This document shows, in pieces, positions 1 through 7,936 of a DNA stretch of 64,000 nt; the first letter of the stretch is position 1, and the number at the start of each line of letters is the position of its first letter. This DNA comes from Dyadobacter sp. Leaf189 (GTDB lineage: Bacteria; Bacteroidota; Bacteroidia; Cytophagales; Spirosomataceae), in assembly GCF_001424405.1 (NCBI RefSeq), contig NZ_LMPS01000004.1, positions 740,537-804,536 of the forward strand, in the 5' to 3' direction. The notes beneath the pieces are model-generated. The model did not search any database. It was given only the letters and a program-made list of their open reading frames with translations, and was not told the origin of the DNA. The position numbers and the translations under genes were made by a program.

Positions 1-1
1 A

Positions 2-445
2 ATGAACATTTCAACCAGGCAAGGGAAAGTAGAGGATATACCAGCTATTTTTGAGTTGGTAAAAGAACTGGCGATCTATGAAAGAGCTTTAAACCAGGTC
101 ACCAATAATGTTGAGAAAATGACGCGGGATTACCACGAAAAACTCTACGACTTTTTTGTGGCCGAATCAGATTCCAAGATTATCGGATTGTCGCTTTACT
201 ATTACCGGTATTCGACCTGGAAGGGAAAGCGATTGTATATGGAAGATATCATCGTGACGGAATCGATGCGGGGAAATGGGATCGGAAAGATCCTCTTTGA
301 TGCAACGGTTTCGGCTGCGAAACAAACGGGTTGCACCGGTATGCTCTGGCAGGTGCTCGACTGGAATACCTCAGCAGTCGGCTTTTACCGGAAGTACGGC
401 ACCAATTTCGATAATGAATGGATCAATTGCAGCCTGGACTTTTAA
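2..445 (+). CDS. GNAT family N-acetyltransferase (SAT1-like)
   Basis: A 147-residue single-domain GNAT acetyltransferase, which would move an acetyl group from acetyl-CoA to an amine. The first 20 residues follow the spermidine/diamine N-acetyltransferase (SAT1-like) pattern, with an early 'IFELVKELAIYE' segment. The acetyl-CoA pyrophosphate loop RGNGIGK lies near residues 91-97, after the strand YMEDIIV. The C-terminal 'NTSAVGFYRKYG' helix is also typical. The ATG at position 2 fits the usual family start, so the gene is probably complete although it touches the window edge. It converges on trmD. The substrate cannot be read from the sequence; a polyamine or another small amine is a guess from similarity. 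Confidence 0.85.
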   Translation: MNISTRQGKVEDIPAIFELVKELAIYERALNQVTNNVEKMTRDYHEKLYDFFVAESDSKIIGLSLYYYRYSTWKGKRLYMEDIIVTESMRGNGIGKILFDATVSAAKQTGCTGMLWQVLDWNTSAVGFYRKYGTNFDNEWINCSLDF

Positions 446-467
446 TACATCTCAGGCTGGGTTGCAG

Positions 468-1145
468 TTAATCGAGCAGATCAGGCCTGCGTTCTCTTGT
501 TCTTTTAAGCGCCTGTTCATAGCGCCATTCCTCGATATTAGCCTCGTGCCCGGACATTAAAATATCCGGCACTTTGTGACCTTCATAGTCAGCAGGTCGC
601 GTGTACACGGGTGGAGCAAGCAGGTTATCCTGGAATGAATCGGTTAATGCGGAAGTTTCGTCATTTAAAACACCGGGAACCAGCCTGATGATAGCATCGG
701 CAAGTACAGCAGCAGCGAGCTCTCCTCCCGAAAGTACATAGTCTCCGATACTGATCTCCTTAGTAACAAACAAATCGCGCACGCGCTGATCAACTCCCTT
801 GTAATGCCCGCAAAGCAAGATCAGGTTTCCCTTTAAGGAAAGTTGGTTAACTGCTTTTTGATTCAATAATGCGCCATCGGGAGTGAGGTAAATGATCTCG
901 TCATATTCCCGCTCGGCTTGTAACGCCTGAATGCAACGCGCGATCGGCTCGATCTGCATTACCATTCCGGCTCCACCACCAAATGCATAGTCGTCAATTG
1001 TACGGTGCTTATTGGTAGAATAATCCCGGATATCATGAACCTTCACTTCCGCGTGACCAGCTTGCTGGGCGCGTTTAAGGATGGAATGCGCAAAAAAGCT
1101 TTCGAGCAGCGCCGGCACACAGGTTAATATATCAATCCGCATCAT
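468..1145 (-). CDS. trmD: tRNA (guanine-N1)-methyltransferase TrmD
   Basis: A 225-residue SPOUT-fold enzyme that makes m1G37 in tRNAs using S-adenosylmethionine, preventing frameshifting. The N-terminus '[16 protein letters not shown]' is characteristic, as are the SAM-binding knot segments '[13 protein letters not shown]' and '[14 protein letters not shown]', followed by the substrate motif 'ALTDSFQ'. The length matches the family (about 225-250). The start overlaps the end of rimM by 14 bp, so translation is probably coupled in the rpsP-rimM-trmD operon. In many bacteria rplS follows; here a convergent GNAT gene ends 23 bp beyond the stop instead. Confidence 0.97.
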   Translation of the reverse strand: MMRIDILTCVPALLESFFAHSILKRAQQAGHAEVKVHDIRDYSTNKHRTIDDYAFGGGAGMVMQIEPIARCIQALQAEREYDEIIYLTPDGALLNQKAVNQLSLKGNLILLCGHYKGVDQRVRDLFVTKEISIGDYVLSGGELAAAVLADAIIRLVPGVLNDETSALTDSFQDNLLAPPVYTRPADYEGHKVPDILMSGHEANIEEWRYEQALKRTRERRPDLLD

Positions 1146-1698
1146 CCGGAATGTTTTCTGAGTCTGAGTCTTTGGACAGGTACACTTCCAGTAATCCTTC
1201 CGGCAGGTTCACAAGTAATTGCTTGGTCTCCTTGTCGGCGCGCTGTACTATCTCGTTCGCAGTCGGGATCAGTACTTCGGTACCTTCGTAATCCATTGCA
1301 ATCAAATCCTGTCCATTCAAAGAATACACCTCCCGCACGATTCCCAGCTCACCGGCAGTTTGATCAATAACTGTATATCCTTTGATCTCGTGGTAGTAAA
1401 AATTCTCCCCGCCAAGTTCTTCAAGATCTTCAAGCGGCAGGTATAAAGAGCTACCCACCAAAGCCTGCGCCTTAGCCATGGTATTCACTTCTTCCAGCGC
1501 GACAATCGCATTGCCCTGCTTTTGAATATTGATATCCTCTATAAAGTAAGGAACCAGATCGCCTTTTATTTCGACGTAAACAGTTTCAAGATCTTCGTAA
1601 TCATCAGGATAGTCAACGTCCAGGTAAAACACCACGTTACCTGCAGTTCCGTGTGTTCTGACGATATATCCCAGTAAAAAGCAATTATCCTGTGTCAT
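1132..1698 (-). CDS. rimM: 16S rRNA processing protein RimM
   Basis: A ribosome maturation factor that helps assemble the 30S head, where it contacts S19. The protein (188 residues from the ATG at 1698) has the N-terminal RimM beta-barrel, starting '[16 protein letters not shown]', and a C-terminal PRC-barrel with '[10 protein letters not shown]' and '[11 protein letters not shown]'. A TTG 12 bp further upstream would add four residues; the ATG is preferred because the family usually starts a few residues before this glycine-rich segment. It lies between rpsP and trmD, overlapping trmD by 14 bp. The acidic C-terminal tail ([12 protein letters not shown]) is slightly longer than in proteobacterial RimM. 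Confidence 0.95.
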   Translation of the reverse strand: MTQDNCFLLGYIVRTHGTAGNVVFYLDVDYPDDYEDLETVYVEIKGDLVPYFIEDINIQKQGNAIVALEEVNTMAKAQALVGSSLYLPLEDLEELGGENFYYHEIKGYTVIDQTAGELGIVREVYSLNGQDLIAMDYEGTEVLIPTANEIVQRADKETKQLLVNLPEGLLEVYLSKDSDSENIPDDAD

Positions 1699-1781
1699 GG
1701 ATAATATCAATTAGGGTGAGTAAAAAAAGTATGAGTCTGTACGGAGTTACCGACAGACCCATAATGATATAGAAGCAATAA

Positions 1782-2336
1782 TTATTCAGCAGATTCCTCA
1801 GCTGGTGCTTCGGTTTCAGCTGCATCAGAAACTTCTCCTTCTGCCACTTCTTCAGTTTCAGCAACTGGTTCAGCAGGAGGCGTGTTTTTCTTAGCGATAG
1901 CTTCTGCACGAGCCTGGTTTACTTTGCGTTCTGCATCCAGTTTCGCTTGCTTGTCAGCATCTTTTTGTTGGGTCAAAGTATCAGCAGCAGTAGCTTTACG
2001 CTCTGTTTTTGATCCTTTCCACTCTTCAAAACGTGTATCTGCAACTTCTTGAGTAATTGCACCTTTCAAAACACCAACTTGCAAGTGCTTGCGAAGCATT
2101 ACACCTTCATGTTGCAAAATAGAACGTGCTGTATCAGTTGGTTGAGCTCCTTTCAAAAGCCAGTCAACTGCTTTAGCTGATTCCAATACGATGGAAGCAG
2201 GATTTGTACCTGGGTTGTAAATACCCAATTTTTCGATGAAGCGACCATCACGTGGTGCTCTGGCATCTGCGACTACGATATCATAGATCGCTTTCTTTTT
2301 GCGTCCACGACGCGCTAACCTGATTTTAACTGCCAT
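1782..2336 (-). CDS. rpsP: 30S ribosomal protein S16
   Basis: The first 80 or so residues are canonical bS16: 'VKIRLARRGRKKKAIYDIVVADARAPRDG', then 'IEKLGIYNP'. The remaining 100 residues form a charged, Ala/Glu-rich extension ending in a run of acidic residues. Long acidic S16 tails are common in Bacteroidota, whereas the E. coli protein is only 82 residues. This is the first gene of the rpsP-rimM-trmD cluster, with an 83 bp gap to the rimM start. A candidate promoter -7 box (TACCTTTG on the minus strand) lies about 45 bp upstream. Confidence 0.97.
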   Translation of the reverse strand: MAVKIRLARRGRKKKAIYDIVVADARAPRDGRFIEKLGIYNPGTNPASIVLESAKAVDWLLKGAQPTDTARSILQHEGVMLRKHLQVGVLKGAITQEVADTRFEEWKGSKTERKATAADTLTQQKDADKQAKLDAERKVNQARAEAIAKKNTPPAEPVAETEEVAEGEVSDAAETEAPAEESAE

Positions 2337-2382
2337 TTTGAATTTGTTATAGCGGGAACTCGTCCCTTGATTAAACAGGGTG

Positions 2383-2390
2383 CAAAGGTA
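2383..2390 (-). promoter_or_regulatory. Candidate -7 promoter box for rpsP operon
   Basis: The minus strand reads TACCTTTG, a perfect match to the Bacteroidetes -7 consensus TAnnTTTG, about 45 bp before the rpsP start. No clear TTG -33 box is seen at the expected distance, so the call rests on the -7 box and its location. Confidence 0.45.
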
Positions 2391-2423
2391 TGAAATTATC
2401 CTCTGTTTCTAAATAGTGGCCAT

Positions 2424-2457
2424 AAAAAAAGGGAAGACTTTGCAGCCTTCCCTTTTT
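2424..2457 (-). terminator. Rho-independent terminator after the OmpA-like gene
   Basis: Arms AAAAAGGGAAG (2426-2436) and CTTCCCTTTTT (2447-2457) form an 11 bp stem with a 10 nt loop. On the minus strand it is followed by a T-run. It lies 17 bp past the stop codon of the OmpA-like gene and upstream of the rpsP promoter region. Confidence 0.85.
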
Positions 2458-2473
2458 CATATCTTCAATCCGA

Positions 2474-3982
2474 TTATCTGCGGAAACCAGCAGGATAAGT
2501 TGAGCGGATTGAGTTATTTGGCAATATTTTGATTTCAACGCGACGGTTAGACTGCAAACCTTCCACAGTTGTGTTCTCTGCGATCGGGCGGTACTCACCG
2601 TAGTATTCAGCGATGATACGGCTAGGATCTGTCAAACCAGCACGAACCAGGAATCTCTTAGCTGCGTCAACGCGGCGGCGGGATAGTGATACGTTATAGC
2701 TGTCAGAAGCACGTGCATCCGTGTGACCTACCAGAACTATGCGGCAGTTGGTACGCATATTCAACAGCTCAACCACTTTGCTCAATGTTTCTTTTGAAGG
2801 ATTGCGGATGATTGCTTTGTCAGTATCAAATTCGATATTGCTGAACAACGCTTCGCATTCGTCTTTCGGAAGGTTGTTTTTAATAGCGTCTCTGATGATT
2901 TTGTCAATATCAAGTGCTACACCACCACCTGAAACAATGCTACCAGCAGGAGTATTCGGTTCTTTGTCAAACAAATCAGCTACACCGTCACCGTCAGAAT
3001 CTGTGTAAAGACGTGGGTCAACAGGCTTAGGCATATTCGCTTTTGCAATTGAATCTGCATCTTCCATTGTTGGGTTGTAAGGTACAGGGATCAAAGATTG
3101 TGGGTTAGCCCAGCGCAGGTGATAGCGTCCGCTTGCAGCATCATACTTACCTCCTTTTGCTCTTACTGCATTCTTGCCTAATTTGTAAGTCAGTGCAAGA
3201 GACAACATTCCGTAAGAGTCATTTTTAGAATCTCCTTTTGCAAATGTCCAGATACCTTGCTGAGAATCGTAGTCACTCAAACCGCCCACTGTCGCGTCGA
3301 TTTTCTCGGTATTTACAAAGTTATGGGTATAGTCAAGTCCAAGATCAAAGCGTGGAGTAAGTTCGTAGTGTAAAGTAAATCCTGCTGGAACCACCCATTC
3401 ACGAGTGTAAGTAGAACCATTACGCTCCCATTTACCAGCAGTTTTAGAACTCGCATCAGTGTTAGTTGAGAAGTTGCCTACCTGACCAGTATTTACGTCA
3501 GTCCAGTCAATATCAGTGTGGTAGTAAATGATACCAGCACCTAAGTGAGCGTCAAATTTCCACCTTAACAGCTTTTTGTAACCTAACAATAGGCGATTCA
3601 AATTCATAGTTCCATCAAGTGTCACCTGAACAAAAGATGGGCTGTTAAATGTAGCGCTATATGTTCTGTTAGAAAGAGAACTCAGGTGATTATCCTTCGC
3701 TCCTTGCAAACGTCCATTATACCCTACTATCTGAACACCGAAAATCGGCGACAATTGCTTGTTAACAGAAAGACCCCATCCGCCGGTGAGAACTTCTCTG
3801 TCTCCGCGTCTGAAGCCGTTGTATTGCGATAAATCACCGAAGAATTTTGTAATCCCTCCATATCCGGTAATGGACCAGGTATTCATTTTGTTGGGTCCAT
3901 CATACGTTCGATTCTGGGCAAACGTATCCAAACTCAGCAGGGACAAACAAAGCAAAGCAACGTAAAGATTCTTTTTCTTCAT
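2474..3982 (-). CDS. OmpA family outer-membrane protein
   Basis: A 502-residue secreted protein. The ATG at 3982 gives a clean signal peptide (KKKNLYVALLCLSLLSLDTFAQ); a GTG three codons upstream is less likely. The mature N-terminal half (to about residue 270) is rich in aromatic beta strands and resembles an outer-membrane barrel. A short Asp-rich, thrombospondin-3-like calcium motif follows (DSDGDGVADLFD, about residues 330-340). The C-terminal OmpA peptidoglycan-binding domain contains 'SNIEFDTDKAIIR', 'LVGHTDARAS' and 'NVSLSRRRVDAAKRFLV'. It probably anchors the outer membrane to peptidoglycan. It is monocistronic, with its own terminator downstream. Confidence 0.92.
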   Translation of the reverse strand: MKKKNLYVALLCLSLLSLDTFAQNRTYDGPNKMNTWSITGYGGITKFFGDLSQYNGFRRGDREVLTGGWGLSVNKQLSPIFGVQIVGYNGRLQGAKDNHLSSLSNRTYSATFNSPSFVQVTLDGTMNLNRLLLGYKKLLRWKFDAHLGAGIIYYHTDIDWTDVNTGQVGNFSTNTDASSKTAGKWERNGSTYTREWVVPAGFTLHYELTPRFDLGLDYTHNFVNTEKIDATVGGLSDYDSQQGIWTFAKGDSKNDSYGMLSLALTYKLGKNAVRAKGGKYDAASGRYHLRWANPQSLIPVPYNPTMEDADSIAKANMPKPVDPRLYTDSDGDGVADLFDKEPNTPAGSIVSGGGVALDIDKIIRDAIKNNLPKDECEALFSNIEFDTDKAIIRNPSKETLSKVVELLNMRTNCRIVLVGHTDARASDSYNVSLSRRRVDAAKRFLVRAGLTDPSRIIAEYYGEYRPIAENTTVEGLQSNRRVEIKILPNNSIRSTYPAGFRR

Positions 3983-4042
3983 GGGAAACACGCGTTATGT
4001 GATTCAATATTGCACTATAAAAATTTACTAAAAACAAGAAAA

Positions 4043-4457
4043 AAGGGGCAAGCCTATAAGCCGGATTCTGTTTCTCCGTGCACCTGAGTGCCCGAAAACT
4101 CCTACCATTTATCCAGGATCCAGGTCGCCCTGGACCTCTAACGATCTACCCGTGCCGGCGTTCCGAAGAACGGGGACGAGCAGCCCCGCAAACCAACACC
4201 TATTTGATCTTTCAGCCCGTAAGGTTTACCTTGCCCCGCCTGTCGCCAGCCGGTCGGTGGGCTCTTACCCCACCATTTCACCCTTACCTCAACCTATAAA
4301 AAACATGCCAAGGCGGTATCATTTCTGTGGCACTTGCTGTCAAAAAAGCCGTTCCCAACTTTTTGCCTTCCTGTTAGGAAGTACGGCGCTCTGCGCTGCC
4401 CGGACTTTCCTCTCCGGTAAAAATACCGCAGCGGTAGGACAGCTCACTCCTTTCCTC
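4043..4457 (-). ncRNA. rnpB: RNase P RNA (class A)
   Basis: The catalytic RNA of RNase P, which trims the 5' leader of pre-tRNA. On the minus strand the conserved 5' core GAGGAAAGTCCGGGC lies at 4412-4398, and the 3' signature 'ACAGAATCCGGCTTATAGG' lies close to position 4060. Internal P4-adjacent and P10/11 segments such as 'GGGTGAAATGGTGGGGTAAGAGCCC' parts are also present. The 5' GGAGUGAGCU can pair with the 3' GGCUUGCCCC as helix P1, which sets the ends at about 4457 and 4043 (within a few nt). The length of about 415 nt fits the class. Reading frames across this stretch are spurious. Confidence 0.95.
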
Positions 4458-4463
4458 TGACCA

Positions 4464-4471
4464 CAAAGCTA
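4464..4471 (-). promoter_or_regulatory. Candidate -7 promoter box for rnpB
   Basis: The minus strand reads TAGCTTTG, a perfect TAnnTTTG box, ending about 7 nt before the inferred RNase P RNA 5' end. The spacing matches a transcription start at 4457. A TTG lies 25 nt further upstream, slightly beyond the usual spacing. Confidence 0.6.
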
Positions 4472-4557
4472 ACAAATAACTTCTTTCATCGACAGTCAAT
4501 TTATTATAAAAAGCAAAAAATTATGGTATCTATACGTACAATTATGACAGTTTTGAC

Positions 4558-6018
4558 TCAAATTCCTTTCAATCCGTCGACACGTAAATTTACCTTCCCC
4601 TGCGCAAATACGACAGAATAAAGATGTTTTGGAGTCAGGTAAACCTTGTCTGGCTGAATGTCGGAAAGCGTTCCTTTTAATGTCACTCCGTCTGTAACTT
4701 TATAGTTACTCAGTGCCTTCTGGATCGTCTTTTTGGCTTCAGCAATCTGCTCTCCTACGGGGAAAATCATCTTCTTTTCCATCATTCTGCTGAACTGTCC
4801 CTGCAAAAGCCAGCCGGCCGTTTTGACGATTGCATTGCGGGTATCCAAATCATAGTCAAGCCCTTTAAGCGACAGTTGCTGCGTGGCCGGGTCGTAGTAC
4901 GGCACACCTTTCAGGTAAATAAAGCCCGACATACTTCCTTTCAATCCTGCCTTGATCACCAATTTGTCATTCTGGCCATACATTTCAACAGAGGTAACTT
5001 CTACTTTGTACTGTCCGCCGAGAAAAGAGAACTTCTCTCCCGCAAACTTAGCAGTGGCAAGACGGGCGGCGTCTTCGTAGGAAACCAGACTGATCAGACC
5101 GATCTTGAAATCTTCGGTGACCTTGGGACTGATTTGCAGATTCGGCAGCTTGGCTACTGCTGTTACACTGGGTTTGGTAGCCGAAGTGATGGTTTGCGTG
5201 TATCCCTTGATACCGAGTACCGCGCGGATTACATTGTTCTTTGCCAAAAGCGGCGTCATTACAATGCCTGTCGGCACTACAACAAGCCAGGTATCAAACT
5301 CTTCGGCGAGCATAACCGGCTGGCGGGCGATGTTCCACGCCAGCTCTGCATTCTTTTTGAGTTCCAGGTTTTTAGCAACTTCTTCGTCGATTGCTTCGGT
5401 AATCTTGTCAAAATTCTTGTTCAGCAACCTGCTCGCCATACTTTTGATCGGAATATTCAGTCCTGCCACCTTGATGCTCGGATCCGAGATCCAATCGTAG
5501 CTATCTACATAGGTTTCAGACTTGATCTGCCAGTTTGGCAAAATCCCGATTTTCGATATCAGCCTGATTTTAATGGAAAATTCCGTGTCTTTATAACCGG
5601 ACATTGTTATACCCAGCGGACTAACCTTATAACCGGCACTTACCCAGATTTTCAGCGGAACCTCAAAAAGGAACGAAGAATCAATTGCTACAACGCGGAT
5701 CGGACTGATTTTCCAGACTTTGGCCTTGAGATTGTCGTTATCCTCGTCCTCGTAACTATTATCTTCGTAAATCAATCCCTTGATCTTGGCATTAATCTGC
5801 GTCTCGATTTCTGAAACCGGAATCTCTATCGGGATATTTAAAACCGACAAATGCTTCTCATTCTGAATTTCCTTATCCGAATACTTATATTCTTCCATAG
5901 GTGCTTGCGGGGAGGTACTTTTTGAGCGACATTGCCAGCTGCTCCACATAATTGCCGACAACAACGAAACATATAATATCCTGACCAGCAGGTTACTTGA
6001 TTTTGACGAGCGTAGCAC
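4558..6018 (-). CDS. DUF4403 family lipoprotein
   Basis: A 486-residue protein with an N-terminal hydrophobic segment ending in a lipobox-like 'SSWQC' (Cys about residue 30), so a lipoprotein anchor is likely. The body matches the DUF4403 pattern: 'LNIPIEIPVSEIETQINAKI' near residue 60, 'VEVTSVEMYGQNDKLVIKAGLKG', and the repeated beta-rich 'GVPYYDPATQQLSLKGLDYDLDT'. The function of DUF4403 is not established; the beta-rich, lipid-binding-protein-like arrangement is only suggestive. The start is a GTG overlapping the last 26 bp of the Smr-protein gene. The only nearby ATG lies inside the signal segment, so GTG is the better choice. It is probably co-transcribed with the Smr protein. Confidence 0.75.
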   Translation of the reverse strand: MLRSSKSSNLLVRILYVSLLSAIMWSSWQCRSKSTSPQAPMEEYKYSDKEIQNEKHLSVLNIPIEIPVSEIETQINAKIKGLIYEDNSYEDEDNDNLKAKVWKISPIRVVAIDSSFLFEVPLKIWVSAGYKVSPLGITMSGYKDTEFSIKIRLISKIGILPNWQIKSETYVDSYDWISDPSIKVAGLNIPIKSMASRLLNKNFDKITEAIDEEVAKNLELKKNAELAWNIARQPVMLAEEFDTWLVVVPTGIVMTPLLAKNNVIRAVLGIKGYTQTITSATKPSVTAVAKLPNLQISPKVTEDFKIGLISLVSYEDAARLATAKFAGEKFSFLGGQYKVEVTSVEMYGQNDKLVIKAGLKGSMSGFIYLKGVPYYDPATQQLSLKGLDYDLDTRNAIVKTAGWLLQGQFSRMMEKKMIFPVGEQIAEAKKTIQKALSNYKVTDGVTLKGTLSDIQPDKVYLTPKHLYSVVFAQGKVNLRVDGLKGI

Positions 6019-6973
6019 CGTATCCGAATTTATCTTTTAATGCATCTTTAAAATATGCGACGTGCCTGTTTTTGCTCAGCCGCTTGTGCAGTTCATTCTT
6101 CAATGCGCCGCTGCCTGCGCCATGGATAAATGTAATTTCTTCCATTCCGTTTGCAATCGCCTTTTCCAGGTTTTCCTCAAAAACGTTGAGTTGAGTTTTG
6201 ACGATACTATCCTTGGAAATACGCGAAGGATCTTCGATAAGCTTCTCAATATGCAGATCAACAATCTCCTGGGGCTTCCCTACTTTCACTTCCTCCCTTT
6301 CCGTTCCTCTTAGCATACTTTCCTTCAAAGCTGCAGCATCAATATCTGATGGAATAAGCTCCTTTTTCAAACTCTCTTCATCCAGCTGATAAACAAATGC
6401 TTCCTTGTCCAGAACAGGTGCCTTTTTCTTGCTTTTATAAAAAGATTGCGCGCGGCATTTGATCCTCTTGTTCAGAGGCTGTGGAAGTGTGTACTTACCT
6501 TCTCTGAAATACAGGATATTAAAGTCAAATACAGGCCATTCCTCAAAATCTTTCATCAAAACTTCGGTCAGCTTTTGCGACTGACGAGGTAGTAAAACGC
6601 CCGCAGCCAATCCCGTTTGTACCTGATTGCCAACGGAAGATGCGGTAAACGGAAGTATCCAGTCTGTATTGTTCACCAAATGCACGGTAAGCGACTTATC
6701 ATTTATGGAAACAAAAGCCATGTAAATCCCCTTCTCCGCAAACGGTGCATTCCGCGGAACGATCACGTCAGATTTTGCACTCGCCTTCACTAATTCCCTG
6801 TCTTTCTGCATCCGCTGGGATTCAACAGGGGAAATCGTCACAACCTCATTACGAAGTACCGGAATGCGGAATCCGTCTTCGATCTCAATTTCAACCACAT
6901 TTCCCGGCAGGAAAGCATAGATAATGCCTTCCTCACGTCCATGTACCAACCTAACTTTATCTCCAATATTCAT
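5993..6973 (-). CDS. DUF2027 protein with C-terminal Smr domain
   Basis: A 326-residue cytoplasmic protein. The first 50 or so residues form a small beta-barrel like the MutS2/KOW-type segment ('KVRLVHGREEGIIYAFLPGN'), followed by the DUF2027 middle. The C-terminal 90 residues are a Smr domain with the nuclease/nucleic-acid motif 'VDLHIE' near residue 238 and 'IHGAGSGALKNEL' near residue 285. Smr domains bind or nick branched nucleic acids or cleave stalled-ribosome mRNA. This protein lacks the MutS ATPase part, so it is not MutS2. Its gene overlaps the following DUF4403 gene. Confidence 0.85.
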   Translation of the reverse strand: MNIGDKVRLVHGREEGIIYAFLPGNVVEIEIEDGFRIPVLRNEVVTISPVESQRMQKDRELVKASAKSDVIVPRNAPFAEKGIYMAFVSINDKSLTVHLVNNTDWILPFTASSVGNQVQTGLAAGVLLPRQSQKLTEVLMKDFEEWPVFDFNILYFREGKYTLPQPLNKRIKCRAQSFYKSKKKAPVLDKEAFVYQLDEESLKKELIPSDIDAAALKESMLRGTEREEVKVGKPQEIVDLHIEKLIEDPSRISKDSIVKTQLNVFEENLEKAIANGMEEITFIHGAGSGALKNELHKRLSKNRHVAYFKDALKDKFGYGATLVKIK

Positions 6974-7009
6974 TGATATACTATTTAAATCATCGTTTTT
7001 CCCTGCCGC

Positions 7010-7936
7010 CTAAAAGTATAACGGCTTAAATCCAATTCCGTTCCTGCTGAACTGTAACGCAGGCGCCGGTATTTTCAACGAGTTGACAAGGAACCCGATC
7101 GTACGAACAAATTTACTCTTGCTTTTGATCTTGGTCAGATCTATATCCAACGACAAATAGTACTGCCGGTAAGGCCGGTAGCCCATTTCTATGCTTTTGC
7201 GTGGCTCTGCCGAAACCATATCCTGAATACCGTAACCGACTGAAAAACATAGCCACTCAGGCCATTTACTCTCCGGAAAGAAGGAGCGCGGACTGGCCGA
7301 CAACCAGTAAGTCTGACCATTATAATCCTTCAACCAGCTTTCAGTCAGGGAACTCCCCAACAGCTCCGGCCGGACTTTCGAAAGTGGCGTCGCATGGAAA
7401 GAATACTTGGGATGAATGCGAACTTCGTCCCATAATGCAACCTGCCCGAGGTACAACACCGAACCTGCCAGGTTAGCTATCATATCGCCGGGCGAAAATC
7501 CGTAATCGGGTGAGAAGCCGTCGAGGATTTCAATGGGCGTCTGAAAAATAACGCCCGAGATAGCGCCGTAAATCAGCATCTGACGTTTTGAAATGCCCGT
7601 TTTCTTGTAAAGAGCCGCAGTGTGACGCGCTATCTGGTACGATGTGTAAACGTGCCCCACTTTGTCCATTTGCAGCCACTCGCGGGTATCATCCTCAATT
7701 GTAAAGTGGGTAAGCGGCTGTTTGTACCAGGATTTGCTCAGCCCGTAGATCGTACCCAGGTACAGTGCAGACTGTGCCGCAAAGATCCCGCGCAGCATCG
7801 CATAATTCGGGCGTTGTACCTGCGTAGTATCCGGCTTGTTCGGTAAAAGTAACGAATCTGCTTGCTGGGAAAAGCCTGGCCTGGTTAGGATAAGACAGAG
7901 AAAAATGGCTAACAATATACTTCTAATACCCGCCAT
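7010..7936 (-). CDS. DUF2279 family secreted/membrane protein
   Basis: A 308-residue protein with an N-terminal signal peptide ending 'TRPGFSQQ'. The core carries the DUF2279 signature 'MDKVGHVYTSYQIARHTAAL' near residue 90 and 'GFSPDYGFSPGDMIANLAG' near residue 145, with several hydrophobic stretches. DUF2279 members are predicted periplasmic or membrane proteins of unknown role. The gene overlaps the end of the upstream VWA gene by 14 bp, suggesting co-expression. Function unknown. Confidence 0.75.
   Translation of the reverse strand: MAGIRSILLAIFLCLILTRPGFSQQADSLLLPNKPDTTQVQRPNYAMLRGIFAAQSALYLGTIYGLSKSWYKQPLTHFTIEDDTREWLQMDKVGHVYTSYQIARHTAALYKKTGISKRQMLIYGAISGVIFQTPIEILDGFSPDYGFSPGDMIANLAGSVLYLGQVALWDEVRIHPKYSFHATPLSKVRPELLGSSLTESWLKDYNGQTYWLSASPRSFFPESKWPEWLCFSVGYGIQDMVSAEPRKSIEMGYRPYRQYYLSLDIDLTKIKSKSKFVRTIGFLVNSLKIPAPALQFSRNGIGFKPLYF

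Noticed and set aside
4078-4460. Short plus-strand frames
   Set aside because: They lie across the RNase P RNA gene, whose conserved core is clear on the minus strand.
4876-5814. 312-codon plus-strand open frame
   Set aside because: It is antisense to the DUF4403 gene, has no recognisable motif and a Cys/His-rich composition typical of shadow frames.
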